A stretch of DNA of 64,000 nucleotides, taken from NCBI RefSeq assembly GCF_009296025.1, contig NZ_CP045178.1, positions 1,426,001-1,490,000 on the forward strand, given 5' to 3'. This document shows, piece after piece, positions 19,004 to 28,556 of this stretch. Both the position numbers and the translations under genes were made by a program. The notes beneath the pieces are model-generated. The model saw only the letters and a list, made by a program, of their open reading frames with translations, had not been told where the DNA came from and made no database searches. Every line of letters starts with the position of its first letter. The first letter of the stretch is position 1. This DNA is from Streptomyces tsukubensis (GTDB lineage: Bacteria; Actinomycetota; Actinomycetes; Streptomycetales; Streptomycetaceae).

Positions 19004-19795
19004 GTGTCCAGCTCCGACATTTTCATCGGCGAGACCATCGGTACCGCCATTCTCGTGCTGCTCGGTGGCGGCGTCTGCGCCGCCGTCACCTTCAAGCGCT
19101 CCAAGGCGTTCGAAGCCGGCTGGGTGGCTATCGCGTTCGGATGGGGCTTCGCGGTCCTGACCGGTGCGTACATCTCCAGCGGTGTCTCCGGCGCCCATCT
19201 CAACCCGGCCGTCACCATCGGCCTCGCGATCGAGGGCGGAACCAAGTGGAGCGATGTGCCGCTCTACCTCGGTTCGCAGCTCCTCGGCGCCATGATCGGC
19301 GCCGTTCTGATGTGGCTCGCCTACTACGGGCAGTTCCGTGCCCACCTCACGGACCCCGAGATCATCGCTGCCCAGCCCGAGGAAGAGGGCCTGGTCGACC
19401 AGAAGTCGGCCCCCAAGGCCGGACCCACACTCGGCATCTTCTCGACGGGCCCTGAGATCCGTCACTGGGTGCAGAACCTCGTCACCGAGATCATCGCCAC
19501 CATCGTGCTGGTACTGGCCATCCTCACGCAGGGCCTGAACGACGACGGCAACGGCCTCGGCGCGCTCGGCGCCCTGATCACGGCCTTCGTCGTGGTCAGC
19601 ATCGGTCTCTCGCTCGGTGGCCCCACCGGGTACGCCATCAACCCGGTCCGTGACCTCGGCCCGCGCATCGTGCACGCTCTGCTCCCGCTGCCCAACAAGG
19701 GCGGGTCCGACTGGACGTACGCGTGGATCCCGATCGCGGGGCCGCTGATCGGCGGAGCCGCCGCGGGCGGTCTCTACCAGCTCGCCTTCGCCTGA
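19004..19795 (+). CDS. glpF: Glycerol uptake facilitator (MIP family)
   Basis: 263-residue membrane channel for glycerol. Six hydrophobic helices are visible. The first pore motif is intact, [10 protein letters not shown]; the second is [13 protein letters not shown], in which NPA is replaced by NPV followed by RD. The aspartate after the second motif is the usual mark of aquaglyceroporins over water-selective aquaporins. A loop of about 40 residues ([14 protein letters not shown]) between helices three and four is longer than in E. coli GlpF. GTG start preceded by AAGGAG. It is the first gene of the glpF-glpK-glpD unit. Confidence 0.93.
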   Translation: MSSSDIFIGETIGTAILVLLGGGVCAAVTFKRSKAFEAGWVAIAFGWGFAVLTGAYISSGVSGAHLNPAVTIGLAIEGGTKWSDVPLYLGSQLLGAMIGAVLMWLAYYGQFRAHLTDPEIIAAQPEEEGLVDQKSAPKAGPTLGIFSTGPEIRHWVQNLVTEIIATIVLVLAILTQGLNDDGNGLGALGALITAFVVVSIGLSLGGPTGYAINPVRDLGPRIVHALLPLPNKGGSDWTYAWIPIAGPLIGGAAAGGLYQLAFA

Positions 19796-19842
19796 GCACC
19801 GCCAGTACCGAGCCGCATCCAGACGTTATTCAGGAGTACACA

Positions 19843-21402
19843 GTGACCGACGCACACACCGAGGGTTCGCACTCGCACGGCACAGGGCCCTTCATCGCCG
19901 CGATCGACCAGGGCACCACCTCCAGCCGGTGCATCGTCTTCGACCGGGACGGCCGGATCGTCGCCGTCGACCAGAAGGAGCACGAGCAGATCCTGCCGAA
20001 GCCCGGCTGGGTCGAGCACGACGCCAAGGAGATCTGGCGGAACGTCGAGGAGGTGGTGGCGGGCGCCATCACCAAGGCGAACATCACCTCCGCCGACGTC
20101 AAGGCGATCGGCATCACCAATCAGCGTGAGACCACGATGATGTGGGACAAGAACACCGGCGAGCCGGTGTACAACGCCATCGTCTGGCAGGACACCAGGA
20201 CCGACGCGCTCTGCAAGGAACTGGGCCGCAATGTCGGCCAGGACCGCTGGCGCCGCGAGACCGGCCTGCCGCTCTCCTCGTACTTCGCGGGACCGAAGAT
20301 CCGCTGGCTCCTCGACAACGTCGAAGGGCTCCAGGAGCGCGCCGACCGGGGCGACCTGCTCTTCGGCACGATGGACTCCTGGGTCATCTGGAACCTGACA
20401 GGCGGCCTCCAGGGCGGCGTGCACGTCACCGACGTCACCAACGCCTCCCGCACGCTGCTGATGAACCTCCGCGAGCTGCGCTGGGACGACAAGATCGCCT
20501 CGTCCATGGGCGTCCCGATGTCCGTGCTGCCCGAGATCCGTTCCTCCGCCGAGGTGTACGGCGAGGTCAAGGGCGGCCCGCTCGGCGAGCTGCTCGCCGG
20601 GGTGCCCGTCGCCTCCGCACTCGGTGACCAGCAGGCCGCGCTGTTCGGCCAGACGTGTTTCGCCGAGGGCGAGGCCAAGTCGACGTACGGCACCGGCACC
20701 TTCATGCTGATCAACACCGGCTCCACCGCCATCAACTCCTACAGCGGGCTGCTGACGACCGTTGGTTACCGCATCGGCGACCAGCCCCCGGTCTACGCCC
20801 TTGAGGGCTCCATCGCCGTCACCGGTTCGCTGGTGCAGTGGATGCGCGACCAGATGGGCCTGATCAACTCGGCCGCCGAGATCGAGACGCTCGCCTCCTC
20901 GGTGGAGGACAACGGCGGCGCCTACTTCGTACCGGCCTTCTCCGGTCTCTTCGCGCCGTACTGGCGCTCCGACGCGCGTGGCGTGATCGCGGGCCTCACC
21001 CGCTACGTCACCAAGGCGCACATCGCCCGCGCCGTCCTGGAGGCCACCGCCTGGCAGACCAGGGAGATCGCGGACGCGATGACCAAGGACTCCGGGGTCG
21101 AGCTGACGGCGCTCAAGGTCGACGGCGGCATGACCTCCAACAATCTGCTGATGCAGACCCTCTCCGACGTCCTGGACGCGCCCGTGGTGCGTCCGATGGT
21201 CGCCGAGACGACCTGCCTCGGCGCGGCCTACGCCGCCGGCCTCGCCGTCGGCTTCTGGCCGGACACCGAGACGCTGCGCGCCAACTGGCGCCGCGCCGCC
21301 GAGTGGACACCCCGCATGGACGCGGAGGTCCGCGACCGTGAGTACAAGAACTGGCTCAAGGCCGTCCAGCGGACCATGGGCTGGCAGGACGACGAGAGCT
21401 GA
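19843..21402 (+). CDS. glpK: Glycerol kinase
   Basis: 519-residue FGGY-family kinase that phosphorylates glycerol to sn-glycerol-3-phosphate. [20 protein letters not shown] is the N-terminal phosphate loop, [14 protein letters not shown] and [13 protein letters not shown] follow, and [14 protein letters not shown] plus [15 protein letters not shown] are the second nucleotide-binding segments. The GTG start is used because AGGAG lies seven bases upstream and the kinase fold begins about 20 residues later, after a His/Gly-rich tail. The gap to glpF is 47 bases and to glpD 13 bases, so the three are cotranscribed. Confidence 0.95.
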   Translation: MTDAHTEGSHSHGTGPFIAAIDQGTTSSRCIVFDRDGRIVAVDQKEHEQILPKPGWVEHDAKEIWRNVEEVVAGAITKANITSADVKAIGITNQRETTMMWDKNTGEPVYNAIVWQDTRTDALCKELGRNVGQDRWRRETGLPLSSYFAGPKIRWLLDNVEGLQERADRGDLLFGTMDSWVIWNLTGGLQGGVHVTDVTNASRTLLMNLRELRWDDKIASSMGVPMSVLPEIRSSAEVYGEVKGGPLGELLAGVPVASALGDQQAALFGQTCFAEGEAKSTYGTGTFMLINTGSTAINSYSGLLTTVGYRIGDQPPVYALEGSIAVTGSLVQWMRDQMGLINSAAEIETLASSVEDNGGAYFVPAFSGLFAPYWRSDARGVIAGLTRYVTKAHIARAVLEATAWQTREIADAMTKDSGVELTALKVDGGMTSNNLLMQTLSDVLDAPVVRPMVAETTCLGAAYAAGLAVGFWPDTETLRANWRRAAEWTPRMDAEVRDREYKNWLKAVQRTMGWQDDES

Positions 21403-21415
21403 CTAGGAGCACGAT

Positions 21416-23026
21416 ATGACCACCCTCCAGAGCGTTCCGAGCCTCGGGACGCACCCGGCTTCCGGCTCCGATCCGAGCCGCGCCGAAACCAGGGAGCAGC
21501 TGTCGAAGGCGACATATGACCTCCTGGTGATCGGCGGCGGCATCCTGGGCATCTCCACCGCCTGGCACGCGGCGCAATCCGGGCTGCGGGTGGCCCTGGT
21601 GGACGCCGGCGACTTCGCCGGCGCCACCTCCTCCGCCTCCTCCAAGCTGCTCCACGGCGGTCTGCGCTACCTACAGACAGGCGCGGTCAAGCTGGTGGCG
21701 GAGAACCACTTCGAGCGGCGTGCGGTCTCCCGTCAGGTCGCGCCCCACCTGGCGAATCCGCTCACCTTCTACCTGCCCGTCTACAAGGGCGGTCCGCACG
21801 GCGCGGCCAAGCTCGGCGCCGGTGTCTTCGCCTACTCAGCCCTCTCCGGGTTCGGCGACGGCGTGGGGCACCTGCTGAGCCCGGCCAAGGCACGGCAGGA
21901 CGTGCCCGAGCTGCGCACCGACAACCTCAAGGCCGTGGCCGTGTACGGCGACGACCAGATGAACGACGCCAGGATGGCTCTGATGACGGTGCGCGCGGCC
22001 GTCGACGCGGGCGCCACCGTCCTCAACCACGCCGAGGTCACCGGGTTGCGCTTCACTCGTGGCCGGGTCACGGGCGCGGAGCTGCGGGACACGATGGACG
22101 GCACCGAGTTCGGCGCCGACGCCCGTCTCGTACTCAACGCGACCGGCCCCTGGGTCGACCACCTGCGCAAGCTGGAGGACCCGAACTCGGCCCCGTCGAT
22201 CCGGCTGTCGAAGGGCGCCCACCTGGTGCTCAAGCGCACCGCTCCGTGGCGTGCGGCCCTGGCGACGCCGATCGACAAGTACCGCATCACCTTCGCCCTC
22301 CCGTGGGAGGACATGCTGCTGCTCGGTACGACCGACGAGGAGTACGAGGGCGACCCCGCCGATGTCGCGGTCAACGACAACGACGTCACGCAGATCCTGG
22401 ACGAGGCGGCCTTCTCCGTCAGGGACCAGCAGCTGTCCCGGGACCTGATCACCTACTCCTTCGCGGGACTGCGGGTGCTGCCCGGCGGCCCCGGCGACAC
22501 CTCCAAGGCCAAGCGGGAGACGGTGGTCACCGAGGGCCGGGGCGGCATGCTCTCGGTCGCGGGCGGCAAGTGGACGACCTTCAGGCACATCGGCCGCCAC
22601 GTCATGACCAAGCTCTCCGAGCTTCCGGGGCACCCGCTCGGGCGCGACATGGAGCCGATCTCCAAGCTGCCGAGCAAGATGCCGCTGCCCGGCGTCTCCA
22701 ACCCGCACGCGGTCGCACACCGGCTGCTGGTGGACGGTATCGCCGGCGGCCCGCCGATGGGCGAGGACACCGCGCGCCACCTGGCGACGCACTACGGCTC
22801 GCTCTCCTTCGACATCGTGCGGCTGGCCAACGAGTACCCGGAGCTCGCCGAGCGCATCCACCCGGACGCTCCGGAGATCTGGGCGCAGGCGGTCTACGCC
22901 CGTGACCACGAGTGGGCCGAGACCCCGGACGACGTGCTGCGCAGGCGGACCACGCTGACCATCCGCGGCCTCGCCACGGACGACGTCCGCGCCAAGGTCC
23001 AGAAGCTGCTGGACGACAAGGGCTGA
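21416..23026 (+). CDS. glpD: FAD-dependent glycerol-3-phosphate dehydrogenase
   Basis: 536-residue flavoenzyme that oxidises glycerol-3-phosphate to dihydroxyacetone phosphate, passing electrons to the quinone pool at the membrane. The dinucleotide fold DLLVIGGGILGISTAWHA is followed by the family signature ATSSASSKLLHGGLRYL; GRGGMLSVAGGKWTTFR closes the FAD site. The C-terminal helical domain extends to about residue 530. TAGGAG precedes the ATG by seven bases. It is the last gene of the glycerol unit; a hairpin follows. Confidence 0.95.
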   Translation: MTTLQSVPSLGTHPASGSDPSRAETREQLSKATYDLLVIGGGILGISTAWHAAQSGLRVALVDAGDFAGATSSASSKLLHGGLRYLQTGAVKLVAENHFERRAVSRQVAPHLANPLTFYLPVYKGGPHGAAKLGAGVFAYSALSGFGDGVGHLLSPAKARQDVPELRTDNLKAVAVYGDDQMNDARMALMTVRAAVDAGATVLNHAEVTGLRFTRGRVTGAELRDTMDGTEFGADARLVLNATGPWVDHLRKLEDPNSAPSIRLSKGAHLVLKRTAPWRAALATPIDKYRITFALPWEDMLLLGTTDEEYEGDPADVAVNDNDVTQILDEAAFSVRDQQLSRDLITYSFAGLRVLPGGPGDTSKAKRETVVTEGRGGMLSVAGGKWTTFRHIGRHVMTKLSELPGHPLGRDMEPISKLPSKMPLPGVSNPHAVAHRLLVDGIAGGPPMGEDTARHLATHYGSLSFDIVRLANEYPELAERIHPDAPEIWAQAVYARDHEWAETPDDVLRRRTTLTIRGLATDDVRAKVQKLLDDKG

Positions 23027-23085
23027 TCCTCGCGGGGCCCGCAGGGGTCCGCGGCAGGCGTCGCGCGTCCGGTACGCGCGCCGTG

Positions 23086-23125
23086 GCGCGAGGGGCGTTC
23101 GCCATCCGGCGGGCGCCCCTCGCGC
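23086..23125 (+). terminator. Hairpin ending the glycerol operon
   Basis: GCGCGAGGGGCG (23086-23097) pairs perfectly with CGCCCCTCGCGC (23114-23125), 60 bases after the glpD stop. There is no T-run. Confidence 0.65.
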
Positions 23126-23176
23126 ATGCCATGCCGCGTCCACAGGGCCGCAACAATCGGCGGCGAGAGTTGAACC

Positions 23177-24235
23177 ATGAAGTTCCAGGTGCTCTCCCTC
23201 ATCCAGCACGCCCCTCACCCGCTCACCGGTGAACTCGTCTCCCCCGCCGACCGGTTCGCGGACGTCGTCGCGGTCGGCGAGGCCGCGGAGGCCCTCGGCT
23301 ACGACGCGTACGCGGTGGGCGAGCGGCACGCGGGCGCCTTCCTCTCCTCGGGCCCCGCTGTGGTGCTCGGCGCGATCGCCGCCAGGACCACGCGGATCAA
23401 GCTGCTCACCGGCGTCACGGTGGTCGCGATTCTGGACCCGGTCCGGGTGGCCGAGGATTTCGCGACGCTCGACCAGCTCTCGCGCGGCCGTCTCGAACTG
23501 GTCATCGGCAAGGGCGCGGAGGCGGGGCACTTCAGCCTCTTCGGCCTCGACGAGGAGCGGCAGTGGGACCTTCAGCGTGAGAAATACGAGCTGCTGCGCC
23601 GGTTGTGGAGCGAGGAGAACGTCGACTGGCACGGCGAGTTCAGGCCTCCGCTCAAGGACGTGACCACGGTGCCTCGCCCCTACGCGGGCCCGCCGCGGGT
23701 CTGGCACGGCTCCGCCACGAGTCTCAACTCCCCCGAGCTGGCGGCCCGCCACGGCGACCCCCTCTTCACCGCCAACGCCATCCAGCCGAGGGAGGCGTAC
23801 GCGAAACTGATCGCCCACTACCGCGAGCGGTTCGAGGCCTACGGGCACGATCCGGCGAAGGCGCGGGTGGCCGCGGGCTCCGGCGGGCTGCTGATCGCCG
23901 ACAGCGCGGAACAGGCCGTCTCCCGCTACCGCGAGCTGTACGAGGCGAAGGTGCGCCAGAGCTTCGCGCCGCACCTGGCGGGCAAGGCCGGCTACAACAC
24001 CCCGTTCCGTACGATCGAGGCGGCCATCGGGGACGGGCCGCAGCTCATCGGCAGCCCGCAGCAGATCATCGACAAGATCCTCGGCTATCACCAGCTCTAC
24101 GGGCACGATCTCCAGTCGGTCACCGTGGACGGCTTCGGTCTCGGTCGCGGCGAACAGATCGAGACCTTGCAGCGGTTCGCCGAGGAGATCGCCCCCGTCG
24201 TGCGGCGCGAGGCCCCCTCCTCCCTCTGGGAGTGA
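23177..24235 (+). CDS. Luciferase-like (LLM class) flavin oxidoreductase
   Basis: 352-residue TIM-barrel protein of the bacterial luciferase superfamily. Blocks include LGYDAYAVGERHAGAFLSSG near the flavin face, ARTTRIKLLTGVTVVAILDP and DQLSRGRLELVIGKGAEAGH, all typical of FMN- or F420-using members. The partner and substrate are not evident. The ATG has GAGAG upstream. It sits between the glycerol operon and an FCD-family regulator; the palindrome before that regulator lies downstream of this gene, so the two may be regulated separately. Confidence 0.85.
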   Translation: MKFQVLSLIQHAPHPLTGELVSPADRFADVVAVGEAAEALGYDAYAVGERHAGAFLSSGPAVVLGAIAARTTRIKLLTGVTVVAILDPVRVAEDFATLDQLSRGRLELVIGKGAEAGHFSLFGLDEERQWDLQREKYELLRRLWSEENVDWHGEFRPPLKDVTTVPRPYAGPPRVWHGSATSLNSPELAARHGDPLFTANAIQPREAYAKLIAHYRERFEAYGHDPAKARVAAGSGGLLIADSAEQAVSRYRELYEAKVRQSFAPHLAGKAGYNTPFRTIEAAIGDGPQLIGSPQQIIDKILGYHQLYGHDLQSVTVDGFGLGRGEQIETLQRFAEEIAPVVRREAPSSLWE

Positions 24236-24343
24236 CCCGGCGACCGCCCGGCGCCGCGGAGCCGTGAAAGAGGCGCAGCGGGAGAGGCGGACCAGAGCCG
24301 GGGCGGAGAGCCGGGAGCGGTGTCCCGCCCCATCCGAATCGCT

Positions 24344-24368
24344 CATAATGGGCCGATACATCGGATGT
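24344..24368 (+). promoter_or_regulatory. Candidate promoter element and operator of the FCD regulator gene
   Basis: CATAAT at 24344-24349 resembles a -10 box. The perfect palindrome ACATC-G-GATGT at 24358-24368 follows it and would cover the start of transcription, a position suited to autorepression. No convincing -35 box was found. Confidence 0.5.
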
Positions 24369-24387
24369 CTGTAGAGACGGGGTGCCC

Positions 24388-25059
24388 ATGGCTGTCACCG
24401 ACGAGGCGATCGAGAAGATCAAGGGAATGATCGTCTCGGGCGCGCTGCGCCCCGGTGACCGGCTTCCCAAGGAGAGCGAACTCGCCGCCGAGCTGGGCCT
24501 CTCCCGCAACTCGCTGCGCGAGGCGGTGCGGGCGCTCTCCCTGATCCGGATTCTCGACGTACGCCAGGGCGACGGCACGTACGTCACCAGTCTCGACCCG
24601 CAACTCCTGCTGGAGGCAATGAGTTTCGTCGTGGACTTCCACCGCGACGACACGGTCCTCGAATTCCTCGCGGTGCGCCGCATCCTCGAACCGGCCGCCA
24701 CCGCGCTGGCGGGGACCCGGATGAGCGGCGCGGACGTCGACTCACTTGAGGCCCAACTCGACGCCCTGGGACCGGCGCCCTCCGTGGAGGAGCTGGTCGC
24801 GAGCGATCTGGAGTTCCACAGGTCCATCGTCCGGCACACGGGCAACTCCGTGCTCTGCTCGCTGCTGGACGGACTCTCCGGCCCGACCACCAGGGCCAGG
24901 GTCTGGCGGGGTCTCACCCAGGAGGACGCGGTGAGCCGTACCCTCCATGAGCACCGGGCGATACTGGCCGCGCTGCGCGCCGGGGACACCGAGGCCGCCA
25001 GATCGTGGGCGACGGTGCACATCGCGAGTGTGGAGCAGTGGCTGCGCTCCACACTGTGA
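24388..25059 (+). CDS. GntR-family (FadR/FCD subclass) transcription regulator
   Basis: 223 residues. The winged helix-turn-helix occupies about residues 5-70 (GALRPGDRLPKESELAAELG, SRNSLREAVRALSL, QGDGTYVTS). The all-helical FCD domain follows; FHRSIVRHTGN, about residue 145, and HRAILAALRAGD later supply probable metal or effector ligands. FCD proteins usually respond to carboxylic or sugar acids and control neighbouring catabolic genes; which gene is controlled here is unclear. The ATG at 24388 is preferred to a GTG two codons earlier. Confidence 0.87.
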   Translation: MAVTDEAIEKIKGMIVSGALRPGDRLPKESELAAELGLSRNSLREAVRALSLIRILDVRQGDGTYVTSLDPQLLLEAMSFVVDFHRDDTVLEFLAVRRILEPAATALAGTRMSGADVDSLEAQLDALGPAPSVEELVASDLEFHRSIVRHTGNSVLCSLLDGLSGPTTRARVWRGLTQEDAVSRTLHEHRAILAALRAGDTEAARSWATVHIASVEQWLRSTL

Positions 25060-25297
25060 CGGCGCCCCGAGCCGCCCGCCGGGACATGAGTACGTACGGG
25101 ACGCCCGGGTTCCTCCCCTCGCTCGGTCCTCCCCTCGTCGGCGCGGATACGGAGTACCCGCTACCGGATGCCAGGAGTAACAGCCCGGGGGCGGGGGCAG
25201 TCATCGGGCATTCACCCCCGCGAGGGGGCTGCGGAGGGCCCCCGCAGAAGCCGTAAGGTTGGGGCGTACGCAAGGAAACATCTGAAGGAGGCGCTGG

Positions 25298-26479
25298 GTG
25301 ATCGAGCTCGAAGGAGTACCCGAGCTGATCGACCCCGTCATGGTGGCCGCGTTCGAGGGCTGGAACGACGCCGGCGACGCCGCCTCCACCGCGGTCGCTC
25401 ATCTCGACAAGGAGTGGAAGGGCGAGGTGTTCGCGGCGCTGGACGCCGAGGACTACTACGACTTCCAGGTGAACCGCCCGACCGTCTTCATGGAGGACGG
25501 CGTCCGCAAGATCACCTGGCCGACGACCCGCCTCTCCGTGGTCCGGGTGGGCGGAGAGAACCCCAGAGACCTGGTGCTGGTCCGGGGCATCGAGCCGTCG
25601 ATGCGCTGGCGGACCTTCTGCAACGAACTGCTCGGCTTCGCCCACGAGCTGGGCGTGGAGCTGGTCGTGGTCCTCGGCGCGCTGCTCGGGGACACTCCGC
25701 ACACCCGGCCCGTGCCGGTCAGCGGTGTCACCTCCGACGCCGACCTGGCAAGGACCATGGACCTGGAGGAGACCAAGTACGAAGGGCCGACAGGCATCGT
25801 CGGAATCCTTCAGGAGGCGTGCACGCACGCGGGGGTCCCGGCGGTCAGCCTCTGGGCCGCCGTGCCGCACTACGTGTCGCAGCCGCCCAACCCCAAGGCG
25901 ACCCTGGCCCTGCTGAACCGTCTTGAGGACCTGGTCAATCTGCGGATCCCGCTGGGTGAGCTGCCCGAGGACGCGCGCGCCTGGCAACTGGGCGTGGACC
26001 AGCTCGCCGCGGAGGACAGCGAGGTGGCGGAGTACGTCCAGTCGCTGGAGGAGGCGCGGGACACCGCGGAGCTGCCGGAGGCGTCCGGTGAGGCCATCGC
26101 CCGCGAGTTCGAGCGCTACCTGCGGCGCAGGGACGGCGGGCCCGCTCAGGGGCCGGGCGGCCATGCCACGGAAGGCGGCGACAGCGGCGGAGCGTATCTG
26201 CGTGATCCGTCCGCGGGGGCCTCGGGGATGCCGCGCCCGCCGAAGGCGTCGCACACCGAGCCCGAGCAGCAGCCGGACGCCGAATCGATGCCGGAGGCGG
26301 AGGCGGAGGACGGCCAGGAGCAGAAGCCCGGGTCCCCTTCCGACACGGACCCGCGACCGGCTCCTGGGCCAGGACCGAAACCCGGTCCACGGCGGGGGCG
26401 GCCGCACCCGGCTCCAGGTTCCGACTCCGACGCCGGGAGCGACGACGAGGGCGGACAGGACGGCTCACGGGACACCTGA
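25298..26479 (+). CDS. PAC2-family protein with long disordered tail
   Basis: 393 residues. Residues 1-285 form a PAC2 domain: VAAFEGWNDAGDAASTAVAH at the N-terminus, VLGALLGDTPHTRPVPVSG and SLWAAVPHYVSQPPNPKATL further on. PAC2 proteins are named after a eukaryotic proteasome assembly chaperone, but the bacterial members have no proven role. Residues from about 290 are Pro/Gly/Glu/Asp-rich and probably disordered. GTG start with a GAAGGAGG site upstream. Although the proteasome locus is about 20 kb away, a functional link is speculation. Confidence 0.85.
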   Translation: MIELEGVPELIDPVMVAAFEGWNDAGDAASTAVAHLDKEWKGEVFAALDAEDYYDFQVNRPTVFMEDGVRKITWPTTRLSVVRVGGENPRDLVLVRGIEPSMRWRTFCNELLGFAHELGVELVVVLGALLGDTPHTRPVPVSGVTSDADLARTMDLEETKYEGPTGIVGILQEACTHAGVPAVSLWAAVPHYVSQPPNPKATLALLNRLEDLVNLRIPLGELPEDARAWQLGVDQLAAEDSEVAEYVQSLEEARDTAELPEASGEAIAREFERYLRRRDGGPAQGPGGHATEGGDSGGAYLRDPSAGASGMPRPPKASHTEPEQQPDAESMPEAEAEDGQEQKPGSPSDTDPRPAPGPGPKPGPRRGRPHPAPGSDSDAGSDDEGGQDGSRDT

Positions 26480-26507
26480 GGGGTGCCCGGAGAACACGGC
26501 AGGTGTG

Positions 26508-26549
26508 GGGGCGGCCCCGGACGGAGCGGATTCCGTCCGGGGCCGCCCC
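26508..26549 (+). terminator. Terminator hairpin after the PAC2 gene
   Basis: A perfect 18-bp stem (26508-26525 with 26532-26549, core GGCCCCGGACGGA) closes on a six-base loop 28 bases after the stop codon. There is no T-run. Confidence 0.75.
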
Positions 26550-26636
26550 GCTGCCGTCTGCCGCGGTGAAGCTCGCGCCGGTCTGTTTCCAGCCGCTGAG
26601 GGGCTGAGCCCGCCGCGCCGGGGCCCGGCAAGTGGA

Positions 26637-26679
26637 AGGCCGGCGGGGAGAGAGCGGTCCGCTCTCTCCCCGCCGGCCT
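26637..26679. terminator. Second perfect hairpin between PAC2 and mshC
   Basis: A perfect 20-bp stem (26637-26656 with 26660-26679) with a three-base loop GTC. It lies between the convergent PAC2 and mshC genes and could stop transcription from either side. Confidence 0.7.
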
Positions 26680-26762
26680 CATGTCACACCGCGGGACACG
26701 CCCGCGAAGTGTCGGCGGGTCGGCGGCCCCGCGCGGGTCGCGAAGCCGTACGGGCCACGCGC

Positions 26763-26825
26763 GACCGTCACGGCGCCGTGACGGTCAGCGCACCGGGACC
26801 GTCACCGTCACAGCGTCACGACCGT
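26763..26825. repeat. 24-bp palindrome plus GACCGTCAC repeats after mshC
   Basis: 26763-26786 is a perfect palindrome (12+12, GACCGTCACGGC and its complement). Direct copies of GACCGTCAC or CGTCAC follow up to about 26828. The cluster lies just downstream of the mshC stop on the minus strand and may act as another terminator. Confidence 0.6.
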
Positions 26826-26843
26826 CACAGCGCATCGGGGCCG

Positions 26844-28073
26844 TCAGAGCGCCACGCCCAGGAGGGCGTCCACGGCGCGGGAGACGAGGCCGGGCGCGCC
26901 CTCGTCGGTGCCGCCGCCGATCTCCTGGGAGGCGGCCCAGCGGTCCACCGCCGCGAGCGCGGCGGGCGAGTCGAGGTCGTCGGCGAGCGCCGTGCGTACC
27001 TCCTCGACCAGCGCGTCGGCGGAAGGGCCGTCGGGCCGCGAGACGGCGGCGCGCCAGCGGGCCAGCCGGTCGACGGCGTCCTGGAGGATCTGGTCGGTCC
27101 ACTCCCAGTCGGCGCGGTAGTGGTTGGCGAGGAGGGCGAGCCTGATGGCGGCGGGGTCGACGCCGTCCCTGCGGAGCTGCGAGACGAAGACGAGATTGCC
27201 CTTGGACTTGGACATCTTCTCGCCGTCGAGGGCGACCATGCCGGCGTGCACGTACGCCTTGGCGAAGGGGTGCTCGCCGGTGAGCGCCTGGGCGTGCGAG
27301 GCGCCCATCTCGTGGTGGGGGAAGGCCAGGTCGGATCCGCCGCCCTGTACGTCGAAGCCCATTCCGAGGTGGTCGAGGGCTATCGCCACACACTCGATGT
27401 GCCAGCCGGGCCTGCCTCGGCCGAGCGAGGCGCCGTCCCAGCTCGGCTCACCCTCCACCGCCGCCTTCCACAGCATCGGGTCGAGGGGGTTCTTCTTGCC
27501 GGGACGCTCCGGGTCGCCGCCACGCTCCGCGGAGAGCAGCCGCATGGCGGCGGCATCGAGGCCGGAGACCTCGCCGAAGTGCGGGTCGGACTCCACGGAG
27601 AAGTAGACATCGCCTTCGAGGTCGTAGGCGGCGCCCAGTTCCCTGAGGCGTTCGACGAGCGGGACGATGCCCGGTATCGCCTCGACCGCGCCGATGTAGT
27701 GGCGGGGCGGCAGCATCCGCAGCGCGGTCATGTCCTCGCGGAAGAGCGCCGTCTCGCGCTCGGCGAGGCCGGTCCAGTCGATGTTGTCGCGAATCGCGCG
27801 TTCCAGCAGCGGATCGTCGACATCGGTGACGTTCTGGACGTAGTGCACCTGCCGCTTGGTGTCGAGCCACACGCGCTGTACGAGGTCGAACGCGTTGTAG
27901 GTCGCCGCGTGCCCCATATGGGTCGCGTCGTACGGCGTGATGCCGCAGACATAGATACGGGCGACGGGACCGGGGTCGAGGGGAATCGGCCCTCCGGTCG
28001 CTGTGTCGTGGATCGAGAGGTCGCGGCCCTTGCCAGGAAGGGCGGGGACCTCGGAAGCGGGCCAGGCATGCAT
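26844..28073 (-). CDS. mshC: Mycothiol biosynthesis cysteine ligase
   Basis: 409-residue enzyme that ligates cysteine to glucosaminyl-inositol (GlcN-Ins) using ATP, the third committed step to mycothiol. It is a cysteinyl-tRNA synthetase paralogue lacking the tRNA-binding C-terminus. The class I motifs are [19 protein letters not shown] (HIGH region) and EKMSKSKGN; the zinc cysteine lies in VCGITPYD, with partners in [10 protein letters not shown] and [11 protein letters not shown]. The [14 protein letters not shown] form distinguishes it from CysS. It belongs to a set conserved in actinobacteria with the three genes that follow on the same strand upstream. Confidence 0.95.
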   Translation of the reverse strand: MHAWPASEVPALPGKGRDLSIHDTATGGPIPLDPGPVARIYVCGITPYDATHMGHAATYNAFDLVQRVWLDTKRQVHYVQNVTDVDDPLLERAIRDNIDWTGLAERETALFREDMTALRMLPPRHYIGAVEAIPGIVPLVERLRELGAAYDLEGDVYFSVESDPHFGEVSGLDAAAMRLLSAERGGDPERPGKKNPLDPMLWKAAVEGEPSWDGASLGRGRPGWHIECVAIALDHLGMGFDVQGGGSDLAFPHHEMGASHAQALTGEHPFAKAYVHAGMVALDGEKMSKSKGNLVFVSQLRRDGVDPAAIRLALLANHYRADWEWTDQILQDAVDRLARWRAAVSRPDGPSADALVEEVRTALADDLDSPAALAAVDRWAASQEIGGGTDEGAPGLVSRAVDALLGVAL

Positions 28074-28369
28074 GTCATGAGCGTAACCGGATGTTGATTC
28101 CGGATACGAACCGGACCAGCGCGAACGGCCGATTCGGCACTCTTGCGCTACGGCGTCCCGCGTGCATCGCGGGGCGGCGGGACACGGTGGGGCTCATGGG
28201 CCGTCCCCGCGCGCACCTCGTACGGCGGCCGCGGGGGTCCCACCGGCCCCAGAGACGGTCAGGAGACCGTCGACCGAGCCTCGGGGGCTCCCGGGGAGGC
28301 CTTCGTCCTCACGCACGCCAGGGCTGGTCGGTGGCTGTCAGGGCTGTCAGGGCTCCTTCGCCCAGGACG
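28074..28369. other. Left part of the mshC upstream gap
   Basis: GC-rich sequence upstream of mshC, probably holding its promoter. No conserved frame is recognised; long open frames here read as low-complexity Arg/Gly/Pro. Confidence 0.45.
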
Positions 28370-28530
28370 CCAAGGGTGGCGGGCCACCTTCGCCAACGTG
28401 TCCAAGGGCGGGGGCCACCTGCGTCCACGTCTCCAGGGGGGGGCCGGGCCGACTCCCCCACGTCTCCAAAGGTGGCGGGCCACCTTCACCCAGGGCTCCA
28501 AGGGGGGCGGGCCGCCTCCGACCGGGCTCA
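28370..28530. repeat. Tandem ~32-bp repeat, five imperfect copies
   Basis: Copies start at CCAAGG-like bases at 28370, 28402, 28433, 28466 and 28498 (spacing 32, 31, 33, 32). Most contain GGTGGCGGGCCACC, itself able to form a small hairpin, followed by TTC(G/A)CC. They lie between the SCO1664-type gene and mshC, both read on the minus strand. The units differ too much and are too closely packed for a CRISPR array. Confidence 0.8.
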
Positions 28531-28556
28531 GGTGTCCCCGTTCCGTCGCCCCTGTC

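Noticed and set aside
16718..19675. Open frame of 985 codons on the minus strand
   Set aside because: It crosses gylR, glpF and the metH start antisense or out of frame; low-complexity Arg/Gly/Pro sequence.
28370..28530. CRISPR array
   Set aside because: Units of about 32 bases are contiguous and imperfect with no distinct spacers, and no cas genes are nearby.
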